From Spirochaetia bacterium (GTDB lineage: Bacteria > Spirochaetota > Spirochaetia > Treponematales > Breznakiellaceae): a stretch of DNA of 26,342 nucleotides. The stretch covers positions 1 through 26,342 of the forward strand of contig BNUX01000039.1 in assembly GCA_025997675.1 (NCBI GenBank), in the 5' to 3' direction. The position numbers and the translations under genes were made by a program. Under the pieces are notes generated by a model. The model ran no database searches and was not told the DNA's origin. It worked only from the letters and a program-made list of their open reading frames with translations. Shown here piece by piece: positions 1-6,155 of the stretch; position 1 is the first letter of the stretch, and each line of letters opens with the position of its first letter.

Positions 1-165
1 GATTGGCTTTTGACGGGAAAAGGGGAAATGTTTAGCAATCGCCCTAATGTCAAGTTGGAACAAATGATAGACATTTTTGGGGAATTGGACGGCGTTTTTC
101 AAGATTACATTTTGACGCAAATAAAAGAGATTCAAAAAGTTCAAAAAAGGACTAAGGAAAAATAA
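1..165 (+). CDS. C-terminal end of a phage-repressor-like HTH regulator (partial)
   Basis: The window opens inside an open frame that gives 54 residues before a TAA stop. It starts with DWLLTGKGEM, which closely resembles the segment that follows the helix-turn-helix in XRE/CI-type phage repressors (the common form is P-x-W-LLTG-x-GEM). The remaining tail is charged and helical (EQMIDIFGEL, then a Lys-rich end), with no peptidase domain, so this is probably a short HTH-only regulator. The DNA-binding helices lie upstream of the window. Its AT-rich composition matches the helicase-primase and HNH genes to the right, and a repressor fits a mobile element. It converges with the helicase-primase gene. 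The repressor-family assignment rests on one short motif. Confidence 0.55.
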   Translation, partial: DWLLTGKGEMFSNRPNVKLEQMIDIFGELDGVFQDYILTQIKEIQKVQKRTKEK

Positions 166-295
166 CTATTGGGCTTAAAATTTTTTTATAGATGCGTGTT
201 TCAAGAGATTAACCCCTTTAATTAGAACCCCTACCTCATTAGGGTATAGGTGTGGGTGTGTGCTTTAACGGTCAAATTTGACAACTTATTTTCAT
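166..295. other. Convergent intergenic region with a 12-bp palindrome
   Basis: This 130-bp AT-rich gap lies between the 3' ends of the HTH gene and the helicase-primase gene. It contains a perfect 12-bp palindrome, GTCAAATTTGAC, at 271-282, and an imperfect hairpin around 230-255. No ORF or RNA gene is visible. The palindrome could be an operator for the HTH protein or part of a weak terminator; neither can be shown from sequence. Confidence 0.3.
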
Positions 296-2566
296 CTAAT
301 TGTTTTTAATTCCTATCCATAGTTTCATTGTATAACTACAAAAATCGCTATCATCTTTACTATTTCGATTATACGTTTCCATTATGGCTATTACTTCCTC
401 TAATGTATAACCGTGCGCCTTAAAGCTACCGATTGCGGAAGGTAGTCTTTTATGGCGTCCGGGGCTTTGATCGTTTTCGATAAATGATTTTGCGTTATCA
501 TTTATTTTTGATTTCCAGTCCGGGGCGGGGGTTGTTATTTTTTTTGGCTTTACTGGCGGGGGTATTACCGGTATTGGTTTCGGTAATAAGTCATAGTCAA
601 AATCTATTGTATTCATTTCATTTACCATTAGTAATTGTGGTGTACCGTCTTCACGGGAATAGTTTGGCCTCCTCATTAGCTGGCTGGGTGCTTTACAACT
701 ACTACACGCTAAACTATTAAACCAATGTCGGTTTATGTATTCTACTACTTTATGATAGTCGTCAATGTTTGTTGGTCCATTATTCAACTTGATCCAAAAA
801 TGCATCGATTTACTTCCACTAAAAACTACACTATGAATCTTTGACCGGTTTTTAGACCATAAAAGCCATTGTTGGTGTATTGGAATGTCGTCAAATTCAA
901 AACAAAAATTATTCATAGATAATAATAAAGCGTTTTCGTGAAAGAATCCGTCTATTGTTTCCTTCAACGGATTTTTTGTGATAAAGTTTGCGTTATCATC
1001 TTGTCTATGGTTTCCGTGTTGTATAATGTTTTCACCATCTTTTATTTCCGGTATGTTCCAAAATGCTTTACAACCATTCCATAATGATAGATCGTTATTG
1101 CCTTCCGGAAACGGTTGCTTTGTTTCTGTTAAAACCATTCTAAAGGCGTTTTCCATTCTTTCGGTTTTATTGGGTAGTGCTATCTTTTTTTTCTTTCCTG
1201 TTTGGTTGTAATAAACTATTTCAAAGTCGGTAAAACCTGATTTTCGTAGGTTTATTATAGTATGAGGGGATAGTTTTTTTAATCCACGGGTTACTCTACA
1301 CCTATTTAGATCGTCACGTTTTAGTGAATTTAGGGGTGCCATTATTAAGGCATCCGTAAGGTCACTGAAACGTGACGATCTAAATCTGGTTTCTCTTTTT
1401 TCTAATACCGCCATAGCCTTTAAAAATAAATCCGCTTGACTATTAGCGGTATAGTCGGGCTTTGGTAAGAAGGACCTTATTGGTATAACACGCTCTATAA
1501 TAGCGTCTATCGTTTCGTCTATGGTTCTTTGCGGTATTACATTTCCGTCAAAATCTTTAAAATTGGTAGTAGTATCCACTAAACAAAAATCATTTAGACT
1601 ATGACAACGGCTAAAAGCAACATATAACGATCTTGTAAAACTATCATTATCAAAATTACGGTCAATCCAACCACCTACATTTATAGTTAAACCATCTTCA
1701 ATAGTTGATCCTTGTGTGGAATGAGTAGTTAAACCTTGACTACACGAAAAATAATCTTCAAGGTCATCATTTGTTACCGTTATTTTTTCGTCATCCGGTC
1801 CTAATAACACGGTAATGTATCGGTCTGCTTCTACTACCTTGTAGAGCGCTTTGTCTATCCATAGCCTGTTATTATCACAACGGATGTTTCCAATCCACCT
1901 ACCTTTACCGTCTAAACGCTTTTTAGTTCTATGCGCCATTAGTAAAGTTCCGGGTATAGACCAATCAAAATCTTTATTCCAGTCGGTTACTTCTTTGTTG
2001 GTAAATGACAAGTAGTGGCGTCTTTTATCTACCGGTTTGAAAAATGATTTTAAGGTATCTCTATCTACAATACCTTCTTTCAAGTTATTACAAAAAGTGG
2101 TTAGGCTATAATCCATACGGTGTTGGTCATTCAAGTAAAAATGATAATCACATTCATAAATCGGTATTCCGTTACCTACCGGTCTAAACTGTTGGGGGTC
2201 ACCTATTAGGATCAAGAAGTTTGCTTTTTGGTAAATCCGTTTTAATTCATTTATTGCTTGTTGATTCCAAAAAAATGCTTCGTCAACAATAACCACTTCC
2301 GGTACTTTACGGCTTTTTGGTTTTATCTTTTGTAATTCTTCCATATCCCATTTATGAATGACATTTCCGTCTTTGTCTATTTTGTCTTCACCATACCATT
2401 TTAACGCTTTATTTATAGTTTTAACCTTCATACTTGAAGGGTATTGACTTGCTGCGTTTTTTGTAGTGGTTAGAATTATCTTTGTTTGGGGTAAAGTGGT
2501 TAGATAGTTTTTAATAAAGTAGCTTTTACCACTACCAGCCGGGGCGCTAATGACTATTGTTTTCAT
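296..2566 (-). CDS. SF1 helicase-AEP primase fusion (replication protein of a mobile element)
   Basis: This 756-residue protein probably unwinds DNA and primes replication of the element. Residues 1-330 carry a complete set of SF1 (Pif1/RecD/Dda-like) helicase motifs: Walker A APAGSGKS (8-15), Walker B with D95-E96, GDPQQFRPVG (122-131), QHR (148-150), TTHSTQG (280-286) and YVAFSR (315-320). A linker follows, and then a primase-polymerase-like module: acidic FEFDD (556-560), SGSKSMH (583-589, the S-K-x-x-H type motif II) and RRPNYSRED (632-640) ahead of a short strand. The last 55 residues resemble a PriCT-like helical domain. In most phage and plasmid fusions the primase is N-terminal and the helicase C-terminal and SF3-type; here the order is reversed and the helicase is SF1. 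The start codon is ATG. The small gene just upstream ends 3 bp away, so the two are probably cotranscribed. Helicase call is firm, primase call likely. Confidence 0.82.
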   Translation of the reverse strand: MKTIVISAPAGSGKSYFIKNYLTTLPQTKIILTTTKNAASQYPSSMKVKTINKALKWYGEDKIDKDGNVIHKWDMEELQKIKPKSRKVPEVVIVDEAFFWNQQAINELKRIYQKANFLILIGDPQQFRPVGNGIPIYECDYHFYLNDQHRMDYSLTTFCNNLKEGIVDRDTLKSFFKPVDKRRHYLSFTNKEVTDWNKDFDWSIPGTLLMAHRTKKRLDGKGRWIGNIRCDNNRLWIDKALYKVVEADRYITVLLGPDDEKITVTNDDLEDYFSCSQGLTTHSTQGSTIEDGLTINVGGWIDRNFDNDSFTRSLYVAFSRCHSLNDFCLVDTTTNFKDFDGNVIPQRTIDETIDAIIERVIPIRSFLPKPDYTANSQADLFLKAMAVLEKRETRFRSSRFSDLTDALIMAPLNSLKRDDLNRCRVTRGLKKLSPHTIINLRKSGFTDFEIVYYNQTGKKKKIALPNKTERMENAFRMVLTETKQPFPEGNNDLSLWNGCKAFWNIPEIKDGENIIQHGNHRQDDNANFITKNPLKETIDGFFHENALLLSMNNFCFEFDDIPIHQQWLLWSKNRSKIHSVVFSGSKSMHFWIKLNNGPTNIDDYHKVVEYINRHWFNSLACSSCKAPSQLMRRPNYSREDGTPQLLMVNEMNTIDFDYDLLPKPIPVIPPPVKPKKITTPAPDWKSKINDNAKSFIENDQSPGRHKRLPSAIGSFKAHGYTLEEVIAIMETYNRNSKDDSDFCSYTMKLWIGIKNN

Positions 2567-2568
2567 AA

Positions 2569-2730
2569 TTAAAAATTACCCTCCTTAAAATCTTTTTTCA
2601 TTTGTTCTATGACTTGTAAGTAGATTTCACCTTCAAGGGCTTTAAGGTCCGTAATTCTTTGTATCCTGGTTTTATTGTTTGGATAGATGGTATAGGGTTC
2701 TGTGTTTGATGGGTTTCTTTTGTAGTTCAT
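2569..2730 (-). CDS. Small hypothetical protein upstream of the helicase-primase
   Basis: This encodes 53 residues, polar and charged, with no recognised domain. The second half (from ITDLKALEGE to MKKDFKEGNF) is likely helical. I chose the ATG at 2728-2730 because a perfect AAGGAG lies six bases upstream (2737-2742); a longer reading would need a TTG at 2751 and would place the Shine-Dalgarno sequence inside the gene. It ends three bases before the helicase-primase start, so it is probably translated in the same operon. Its ribosome-binding site lies in one arm of an 18-bp inverted repeat, so its translation may be switched by RNA folding. Function unknown. Confidence 0.6.
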   Translation of the reverse strand: MNYKRNPSNTEPYTIYPNNKTRIQRITDLKALEGEIYLQVIEQMKKDFKEGNF

Positions 2731-2732
2731 AA

Positions 2733-2781
2733 AATACTCCTTAGTGCTCAATGTTGTCCGGACTGAACACCAAGGAGCATT
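2733..2781 (-). promoter_or_regulatory. 18-bp hairpin that buries a ribosome-binding site
   Basis: Bases 2733-2750 and 2764-2781 form an 18-bp inverted repeat, counting G-U pairs, around a 13-base loop. The loop contains the palindrome GTCCGGAC. In minus-strand RNA the arm nearest the start codon contains the AAGGAG of the 53-residue gene, paired to a CUCCUU in the other arm, so the fold would block initiation. On the plus strand the same stem is followed by a T-rich run (2783-2788), so it could also end plus-strand transcripts. A replication-origin hairpin is a third possibility. Confidence 0.5.
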
Positions 2782-2816
2782 ATTTTTTTGTAAGTAGCAA
2801 ACTTACTTTTATTTAG

Positions 2817-3227
2817 TCATAGATCAACAAAAAAACTAGTCCCTAAGCGCCTTTCGATCGAAAAATCTTTTTGTATTGCTTCCAATATTTCTAAAAAGAT
2901 GGCTTCTTCTATGGGCTTTAAGTCTGGGCGTTTTTTAAGTAAAGCTCTTACACGGTTATCTATGGTTTTATGGTGTGAGGAACATAAAAGAAATTCTTTG
3001 TTTTCATCTGCTATTTTATTTTTGTATCCCTCTACATTCTCTGGATGTTGAGGGTGGGCTAGACATAGATTGTCTTCTGTCCCGCATACTTCACATTTAC
3101 CCCCGTAAAGTTTTATACGCTCTGCTCTTAGTTCCCGGTATTCTTTTGATTGTAATAGTCTCTTTTTGGCTAGTGCTTCGGGGTGTTTTTCGTAGTACGC
3201 TTTTTGGTAATTGTATTTATTTGTCAT
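2817..3227 (-). CDS. HNH-type endonuclease-like protein
   Basis: This encodes 136 residues. The core is a zinc-binding ββα-type arrangement: CEVC (C45, C48), LAHPQH (H58, H61), a conserved Asn after an acidic stretch (N76) and LLCSSHHKTID (C82, H85, H86). This is the pattern of small HNH proteins in phages and integrated elements. The N-terminal 40 residues are basic and helical, as in AP2/HNH-type homing proteins, and the C-terminus is a charged helix. The start is ATG at 3225-3227, without a clear ribosome-binding site. It lies upstream of the small gene and the helicase-primase on the same strand. It may be a homing, packaging-associated or defence nuclease; the sequence does not decide. 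Confidence 0.7.
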   Translation of the reverse strand: MTNKYNYQKAYYEKHPEALAKKRLLQSKEYRELRAERIKLYGGKCEVCGTEDNLCLAHPQHPENVEGYKNKIADENKEFLLCSSHHKTIDNRVRALLKKRPDLKPIEEAIFLEILEAIQKDFSIERRLGTSFFVDL

Positions 3228-3541
3228 AATGTGTAGTTAGTTGTTTCTGGTTTTTTTGATAACATAAACTTAATTTAATAGTTTAATAGTAAGAGATAGA
3301 TTTTATTCCGGAGGCTTGTTTTGTTTAGACTATCGGGTGGTGTGTGCGGGGGCTTATGGTGTCTAAAATGGCCGTGGCGGTGGTTATGGTGGGGGGCTTG
3401 TCATAGTAGCGGCGGGGAAATAGTAGACAAAAAAAAATACCTTATTTGAAAAAAAAAAGTCTTGACTGAGGGAGAAAAGAAGGTGTATGGTTTTACTAAA
3501 AGGAGGCTAGTACATAGTCTAATACATAGGCAAAAACCAGC
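3228..3541. other. Non-coding terminal region of the mobile element
   Basis: About 310 bp without a credible gene. It contains G-rich stretches (about 3,330-3,420), A-tracts (3430-3460), and on the plus strand a weak promoter-like pair, TTGACT (3462-3467) and TATGGT (3486-3491) with an 18-base gap. An AGGAGG follows with no start codon after it. Such a region at an element end often holds integrase or excisionase arm sites, but I see no clear direct repeats proving that. Confidence 0.35.
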
Positions 3542-3574
3542 TTCGTAACTCTATGCTACATATAGAGTTACGAA
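3542..3574. repeat. Perfect 13-bp inverted repeat beside the tRNA fragment
   Basis: TTCGTAACTCTAT (3542-3554) and its exact complement (3562-3574) flank a 7-base loop. It lies 7 bp from the tRNA-like sequence. It is not a tRNA anticodon arm, since the stem is 13 bp. On the minus strand it is followed after five bases by TTTTT, so it could be a weak terminator; it could also be a recombinase or excisionase site. Confidence 0.6.
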
Positions 3575-3581
3575 ACGTGAC

Positions 3582-3606
3582 GAGGGTCCGACTCCCTTCA
3601 TCCGCT
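3582..3606 (+). other. 3' end of a tRNA-Gly gene, probable attachment site
   Basis: The bases fold as a T stem (GAGGG/CCCTT), a seven-base T loop TCCGACT, the acceptor 3' strand CATCCGC and a discriminator T. An acceptor pairing GCGGATG with U73 fits tRNA-Gly. The 5' strand GCGGATG, D arm and anticodon arm are absent in the preceding 150 bp, so this is a fragment. It marks the switch from AT-rich to GC-rich DNA and is followed by a terminator. This is the expected product of integration into a tRNA 3' end, with the intact tRNA beyond the left edge of the window. The tRNA identity is inferred from the acceptor stem only. Confidence 0.6.
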
Positions 3607-3610
3607 GTAA

Positions 3611-3647
3611 GAGGCTGGGTGTATTGATACACCCAGCCTCTTTTTTT
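3611..3647 (+). terminator. Rho-independent terminator
   Basis: A perfect 13-bp GC-rich stem (3611-3623 with 3628-3640), a TTGA loop and seven T residues (3641-3647). It points along the plus strand and would originally have ended the tRNA transcript. It abuts the stop codon of the convergent zinc-knuckle gene, and its hairpin may also protect that mRNA's 3' end. Confidence 0.9.
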
Positions 3648-3859
3648 CAGGTTCCGGGGTTCAAAAAGTCGGGGTTTTTTAAAAGGGGCCGCTTGGGGGG
3701 TTCTTTCTTAGGTGCGGTTGCCTTTGCTTTTGTTCCGGCGGCTTTTTTTGCGGCCGGGGCCGTTTTGGACTTTGCTTTTGGGGCCGCTTTAACAGCCTTG
3801 GGTTTCCTGGGGATTACCGTAAATTCCAGTTCTTTTCCGCAATGAGGGCATTTTGCCAT
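3647..3859 (-). CDS. Small zinc-knuckle protein with Lys/Ala/Pro-rich tail
   Basis: This encodes 70 residues. The start MAKCPHCGKELEF carries one CPHC zinc-binding knuckle; there is no second Cys pair, so a full zinc ribbon would need dimerisation. The rest is a low-complexity, strongly basic tail of Lys, Ala and Pro, of the kind seen in histone-H1-like and other nucleic-acid-binding bacterial proteins. An AAAGGAG at good spacing supports the ATG start. It lies 75 bp downstream of the mutY-like gene and may share its transcript. It is the first chromosomal gene next to the att site. A nucleic-acid-binding role is inferred from composition only. Confidence 0.65.
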   Translation of the reverse strand: MAKCPHCGKELEFTVIPRKPKAVKAAPKAKSKTAPAAKKAAGTKAKATAPKKEPPKRPLLKNPDFLNPGT

Positions 3860-3934
3860 GACGTTTCTCCTTTACGTAGTGAAATTCTCACGTTATTAGT
3901 ATCGGTATAAAGCTATGAAGCCTGAATAATAATC

Positions 3935-4771
3935 TTACATTGCGCCTATCCGGTACATTCCGTCCTCTTCCGCTACCAGGGAATCCTTTTGCAGCGCCTC
4001 CAGGGCCTCATAAAGGCTTTCTGTTTCTATCCCTGTCCTCGCGGCCAGTTCCTTTGCGGAGGCGGGCCCTTCGGAGGCCAGGGTACGGATTAGGCGGCCC
4101 CGGGTCTGCCGGAAGGAACCGGTAAAGGGGCTTTGCCGGGTATAATGGGCACTGCGGCGGTTGGGGTTTACCGTGACTTTTTTCAATGCCGCCCCGTAAT
4201 CCATAAGCGCCCAGTACCATTTCCGAGGATTTTTCCGGTCCAGGACGGTTTCAAGGATGGGGAAGATTTCGGTGTCCGACACTTTGTCGGCCGACACTTT
4301 GTCGGAGGATCCCTGAAAGTAAAAGTGGATCAGGGTTGCCCGTATGTTGGTTTCGATGAAAACCGCAGGGTAGTTATAGGCAAAGCATGAAATGGCCCCG
4401 GCGGTATAGGCGCCGATCCCCGGCAAGGGGAGGAGTTCCTCCGGGGTGCCGGGCACCATTCCGCCGTGTTCTTCCGTGATAACCTTAGCGCACTCCCTGA
4501 GGTACCGGGCCCGGCGGTTGTAGCCCAGACCGCTCCATTCCCGGAGCACCGTTTCCAGGGAAGCCTTTGCCAGGTCCGGAGGCTTTGGCCATAAGCCCAT
4601 CCACCGCTCCCAGTAGGGGATAACCCGGTGGGTCTGGGTCTGCTGGAGCATAAACTCCGACACCAGAACCCCCCAAGCGATGTCCTGCCGCCCATCCTGC
4701 CGCCAGGGGAACACCCTCCCCGCCTCTTTATAATTGGCGTAGATAATCTTTCTGAATTCCCTTGTATCCAC
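3935..4771 (-). CDS. MutY-like adenine glycosylase lacking the Fe-S cluster
   Basis: This encodes 278 residues of the HhH-GPD DNA glycosylase fold; MutY enzymes remove adenine mispaired with 8-oxoguanine. The segment SEFMLQQTQT holds the catalytic Glu (E39), and LPGIGAYTAGAI (116-127) is the helix-hairpin-helix. Where MutY and EndoIII have the catalytic Asp, this protein has E140 in VFIETNIR. The four-Cys Fe-S loop that normally follows the core is missing, and the C-terminal 55 residues look like a winged helix, not the NUDIX-like 8-oxoG reader. These traits fit a cluster-free MutY-like subfamily. The start appears to be GTG (4769-4771), five bases after the CMP-kinase-like gene, with no strong ribosome-binding site. 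It ends the murC-yicC operon. Confidence 0.85.
   Translation of the reverse strand: MDTREFRKIIYANYKEAGRVFPWRQDGRQDIAWGVLVSEFMLQQTQTHRVIPYWERWMGLWPKPPDLAKASLETVLREWSGLGYNRRARYLRECAKVITEEHGGMVPGTPEELLPLPGIGAYTAGAISCFAYNYPAVFIETNIRATLIHFYFQGSSDKVSADKVSDTEIFPILETVLDRKNPRKWYWALMDYGAALKKVTVNPNRRSAHYTRQSPFTGSFRQTRGRLIRTLASEGPASAKELAARTGIETESLYEALEALQKDSLVAEEDGMYRIGAM
4276..4305. repeat. 15-bp exact tandem duplication inside the mutY-like gene
   Basis: CCGACACTTTGTCGG occurs twice back to back (4276-4290, 4291-4305). Each copy is itself a palindrome with a five-base loop. It keeps the frame and gives a DKVSADKVSD repeat at about residues 157-166, just after the catalytic helix. It looks like a recent slippage event. 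Confidence 0.9.
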
Positions 4772-4776
4772 TTCGT

Positions 4777-5292
4777 TTAGTTTTTATTGACCTTAGCCAC
4801 GATGAGATCCGCAATACCCTTAGGATCGAAGACATCGGTATCGATGATGAGATCCGCAAAGCCGTAATTATCGTTATCAATGCCGTATATCTTCAAATAC
4901 CGTTCCCTATCCTGCCGGTCCCGTTCCGCCGTAAAAGCCGCCACCGACTCCAGGGTGTTCCCTTCCCGTAGTACAATCCGCCGTGCCCGGGTCAGGGGCG
5001 CCGCCTTGAGGTATACCTTAAGGTCGGCCTCCTCCAGCATCCAGATGGCTAGCCGGGAACCAAGAACGCAGCCGCCCTCCTCCCTCGCTAAGGCCACCTG
5101 ACGCCTATCCACTTCCCGATCCCATGAATCGTCCTTTGCCGCCTGGGCAAGCACCTCCGCAAGGCTCATCCCCCGTTCCTCCGCTATACTGCGGAAGGTG
5201 AAGTTGATAAACCGGATTCCCAGCATATCCGATACAAGCCTTGAGACCGTGGTATTCCCGCATCCGCTTTTTCCCGATATGGCGATTTTCAT
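4777..5292 (-). CDS. Cytidylate-kinase-like P-loop protein
   Basis: This encodes 171 residues of the archaeal-type CMP kinase / cytidylate-kinase-like family (bacterial Cmk is usually near 220). The N-terminal loop is SGKSGCGNT (6-14): the Walker A Lys before the final Thr is replaced by Asn, with a Lys instead at position 8. Later segments VLGSRLAIW, the basic RARRIVLREG stretch and DRERY match the CMP-binding and lid regions. If active it phosphorylates CMP or dCMP; a regulatory or related nucleotide-kinase role is possible given the altered loop. Its ATG overlaps the yicC stop (ATGA), so the two are translationally coupled. Confidence 0.72.
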   Translation of the reverse strand: MKIAISGKSGCGNTTVSRLVSDMLGIRFINFTFRSIAEERGMSLAEVLAQAAKDDSWDREVDRRQVALAREEGGCVLGSRLAIWMLEEADLKVYLKAAPLTRARRIVLREGNTLESVAAFTAERDRQDRERYLKIYGIDNDNYGFADLIIDTDVFDPKGIADLIVAKVNKN

Positions 5293-6155
5293 TCCACATT
5301 CCTCAACTGTTCCCTGATATTTTCCAGGGCGTCCTTCATGTCCACCACCGCCCGGCTTACCGGGAGGACCGGTGTTTTGGAGCCAATGGTGTTTATCTCC
5401 CGGTTGATCTCCTGACAGAGGAAGTCAAGCTTTTTCCCCGGGCTGGGGTTCCGTTCCGTTTCGGAGCGGAACTCCGCCAGGTGTGAGGACAGCCGGGAGA
5501 GTTCCTCAGAAATGGTGTACTTCATCAGTAATACGGCGGTTTCCGCAAGGATACGGTTTTCGTCAATTTTGTCCCCCAGCAATTCTGCGAACCGGGTTTG
5601 GAGGTTTTCCCGGATTGACGCTTCAAGGGCAGGCGCGTAGGAGCTTACGGTTTTAAGGGAGGTTTCCAGGGATGCGATGTGACCCAATATATCCTCCTGG
5701 GTGTGATTCCCCTCCCGAACCCGTTCCGCCTCGAACTGGTCCGCCGCCTTTTTAAGCAGGGGATCAATAAGCGCGCGGTACTTTTCATCGTCCCGGTTCT
5801 TTTCAATCTCCAGCACCCCTTCCATTCCCAGCAATAAAGCAAGGCTTGGTACTTCCCGGAGCCCCAGTTCCCCGGCTAAGCCCAGAATCGTATCATGGTA
5901 CGCTCTGGCGGCCCGGTGGTTCACCGAAAGGGTAATATCGGAATTACGCTCCTTGACACGGATGTTCACCTCAATCTTTCCCCGCTTGAACCGGCCGCTT
6001 ATATAGTCCCGGATTTCGCTTTCCAGTGAAGACAGAAAGGGGGGGAGATTGACGAAGAGATCCAGGAAACGGTTGTTGTATCCTTTAATTTCCACCGAAA
6101 GAGAAATACTATCGTCCTGACTTTCCTGGCTGGCAAAGCCGGTCATGCTTTTCAT
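5289..6155 (-). CDS. yicC: YicC-family endoribonuclease
   Basis: This encodes 288 residues, the usual length (E. coli YicC is 287). The start MKSMTGFA, the segment VEIKGYNNRFLDL, and the end (KLDFLCQEINREINTIGSK, then VDMKDALENIREQLRNVE) are family signatures. E. coli YicC is reported to be an endoribonuclease acting on small RNA targets. In many bacteria yicC neighbours a nucleotide kinase gene (gmk); here the next gene is a CMP-kinase-like protein. Start and stop overlap both neighbours by ATGA. Confidence 0.93.
   Translation of the reverse strand: MKSMTGFASQESQDDSISLSVEIKGYNNRFLDLFVNLPPFLSSLESEIRDYISGRFKRGKIEVNIRVKERNSDITLSVNHRAARAYHDTILGLAGELGLREVPSLALLLGMEGVLEIEKNRDDEKYRALIDPLLKKAADQFEAERVREGNHTQEDILGHIASLETSLKTVSSYAPALEASIRENLQTRFAELLGDKIDENRILAETAVLLMKYTISEELSRLSSHLAEFRSETERNPSPGKKLDFLCQEINREINTIGSKTPVLPVSRAVVDMKDALENIREQLRNVE

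Noticed and set aside
484..1211. Plus-strand open frames inside the helicase-primase region
   Set aside because: They are short shadows of the minus-strand gene, whose motifs are all in the other frame.
3490..3606. Complete tRNA gene ending at 3606
   Set aside because: No acceptor 5' strand GCGGATG, D arm or normal anticodon arm precedes the T arm; the nearby hairpin has a 13-bp stem.
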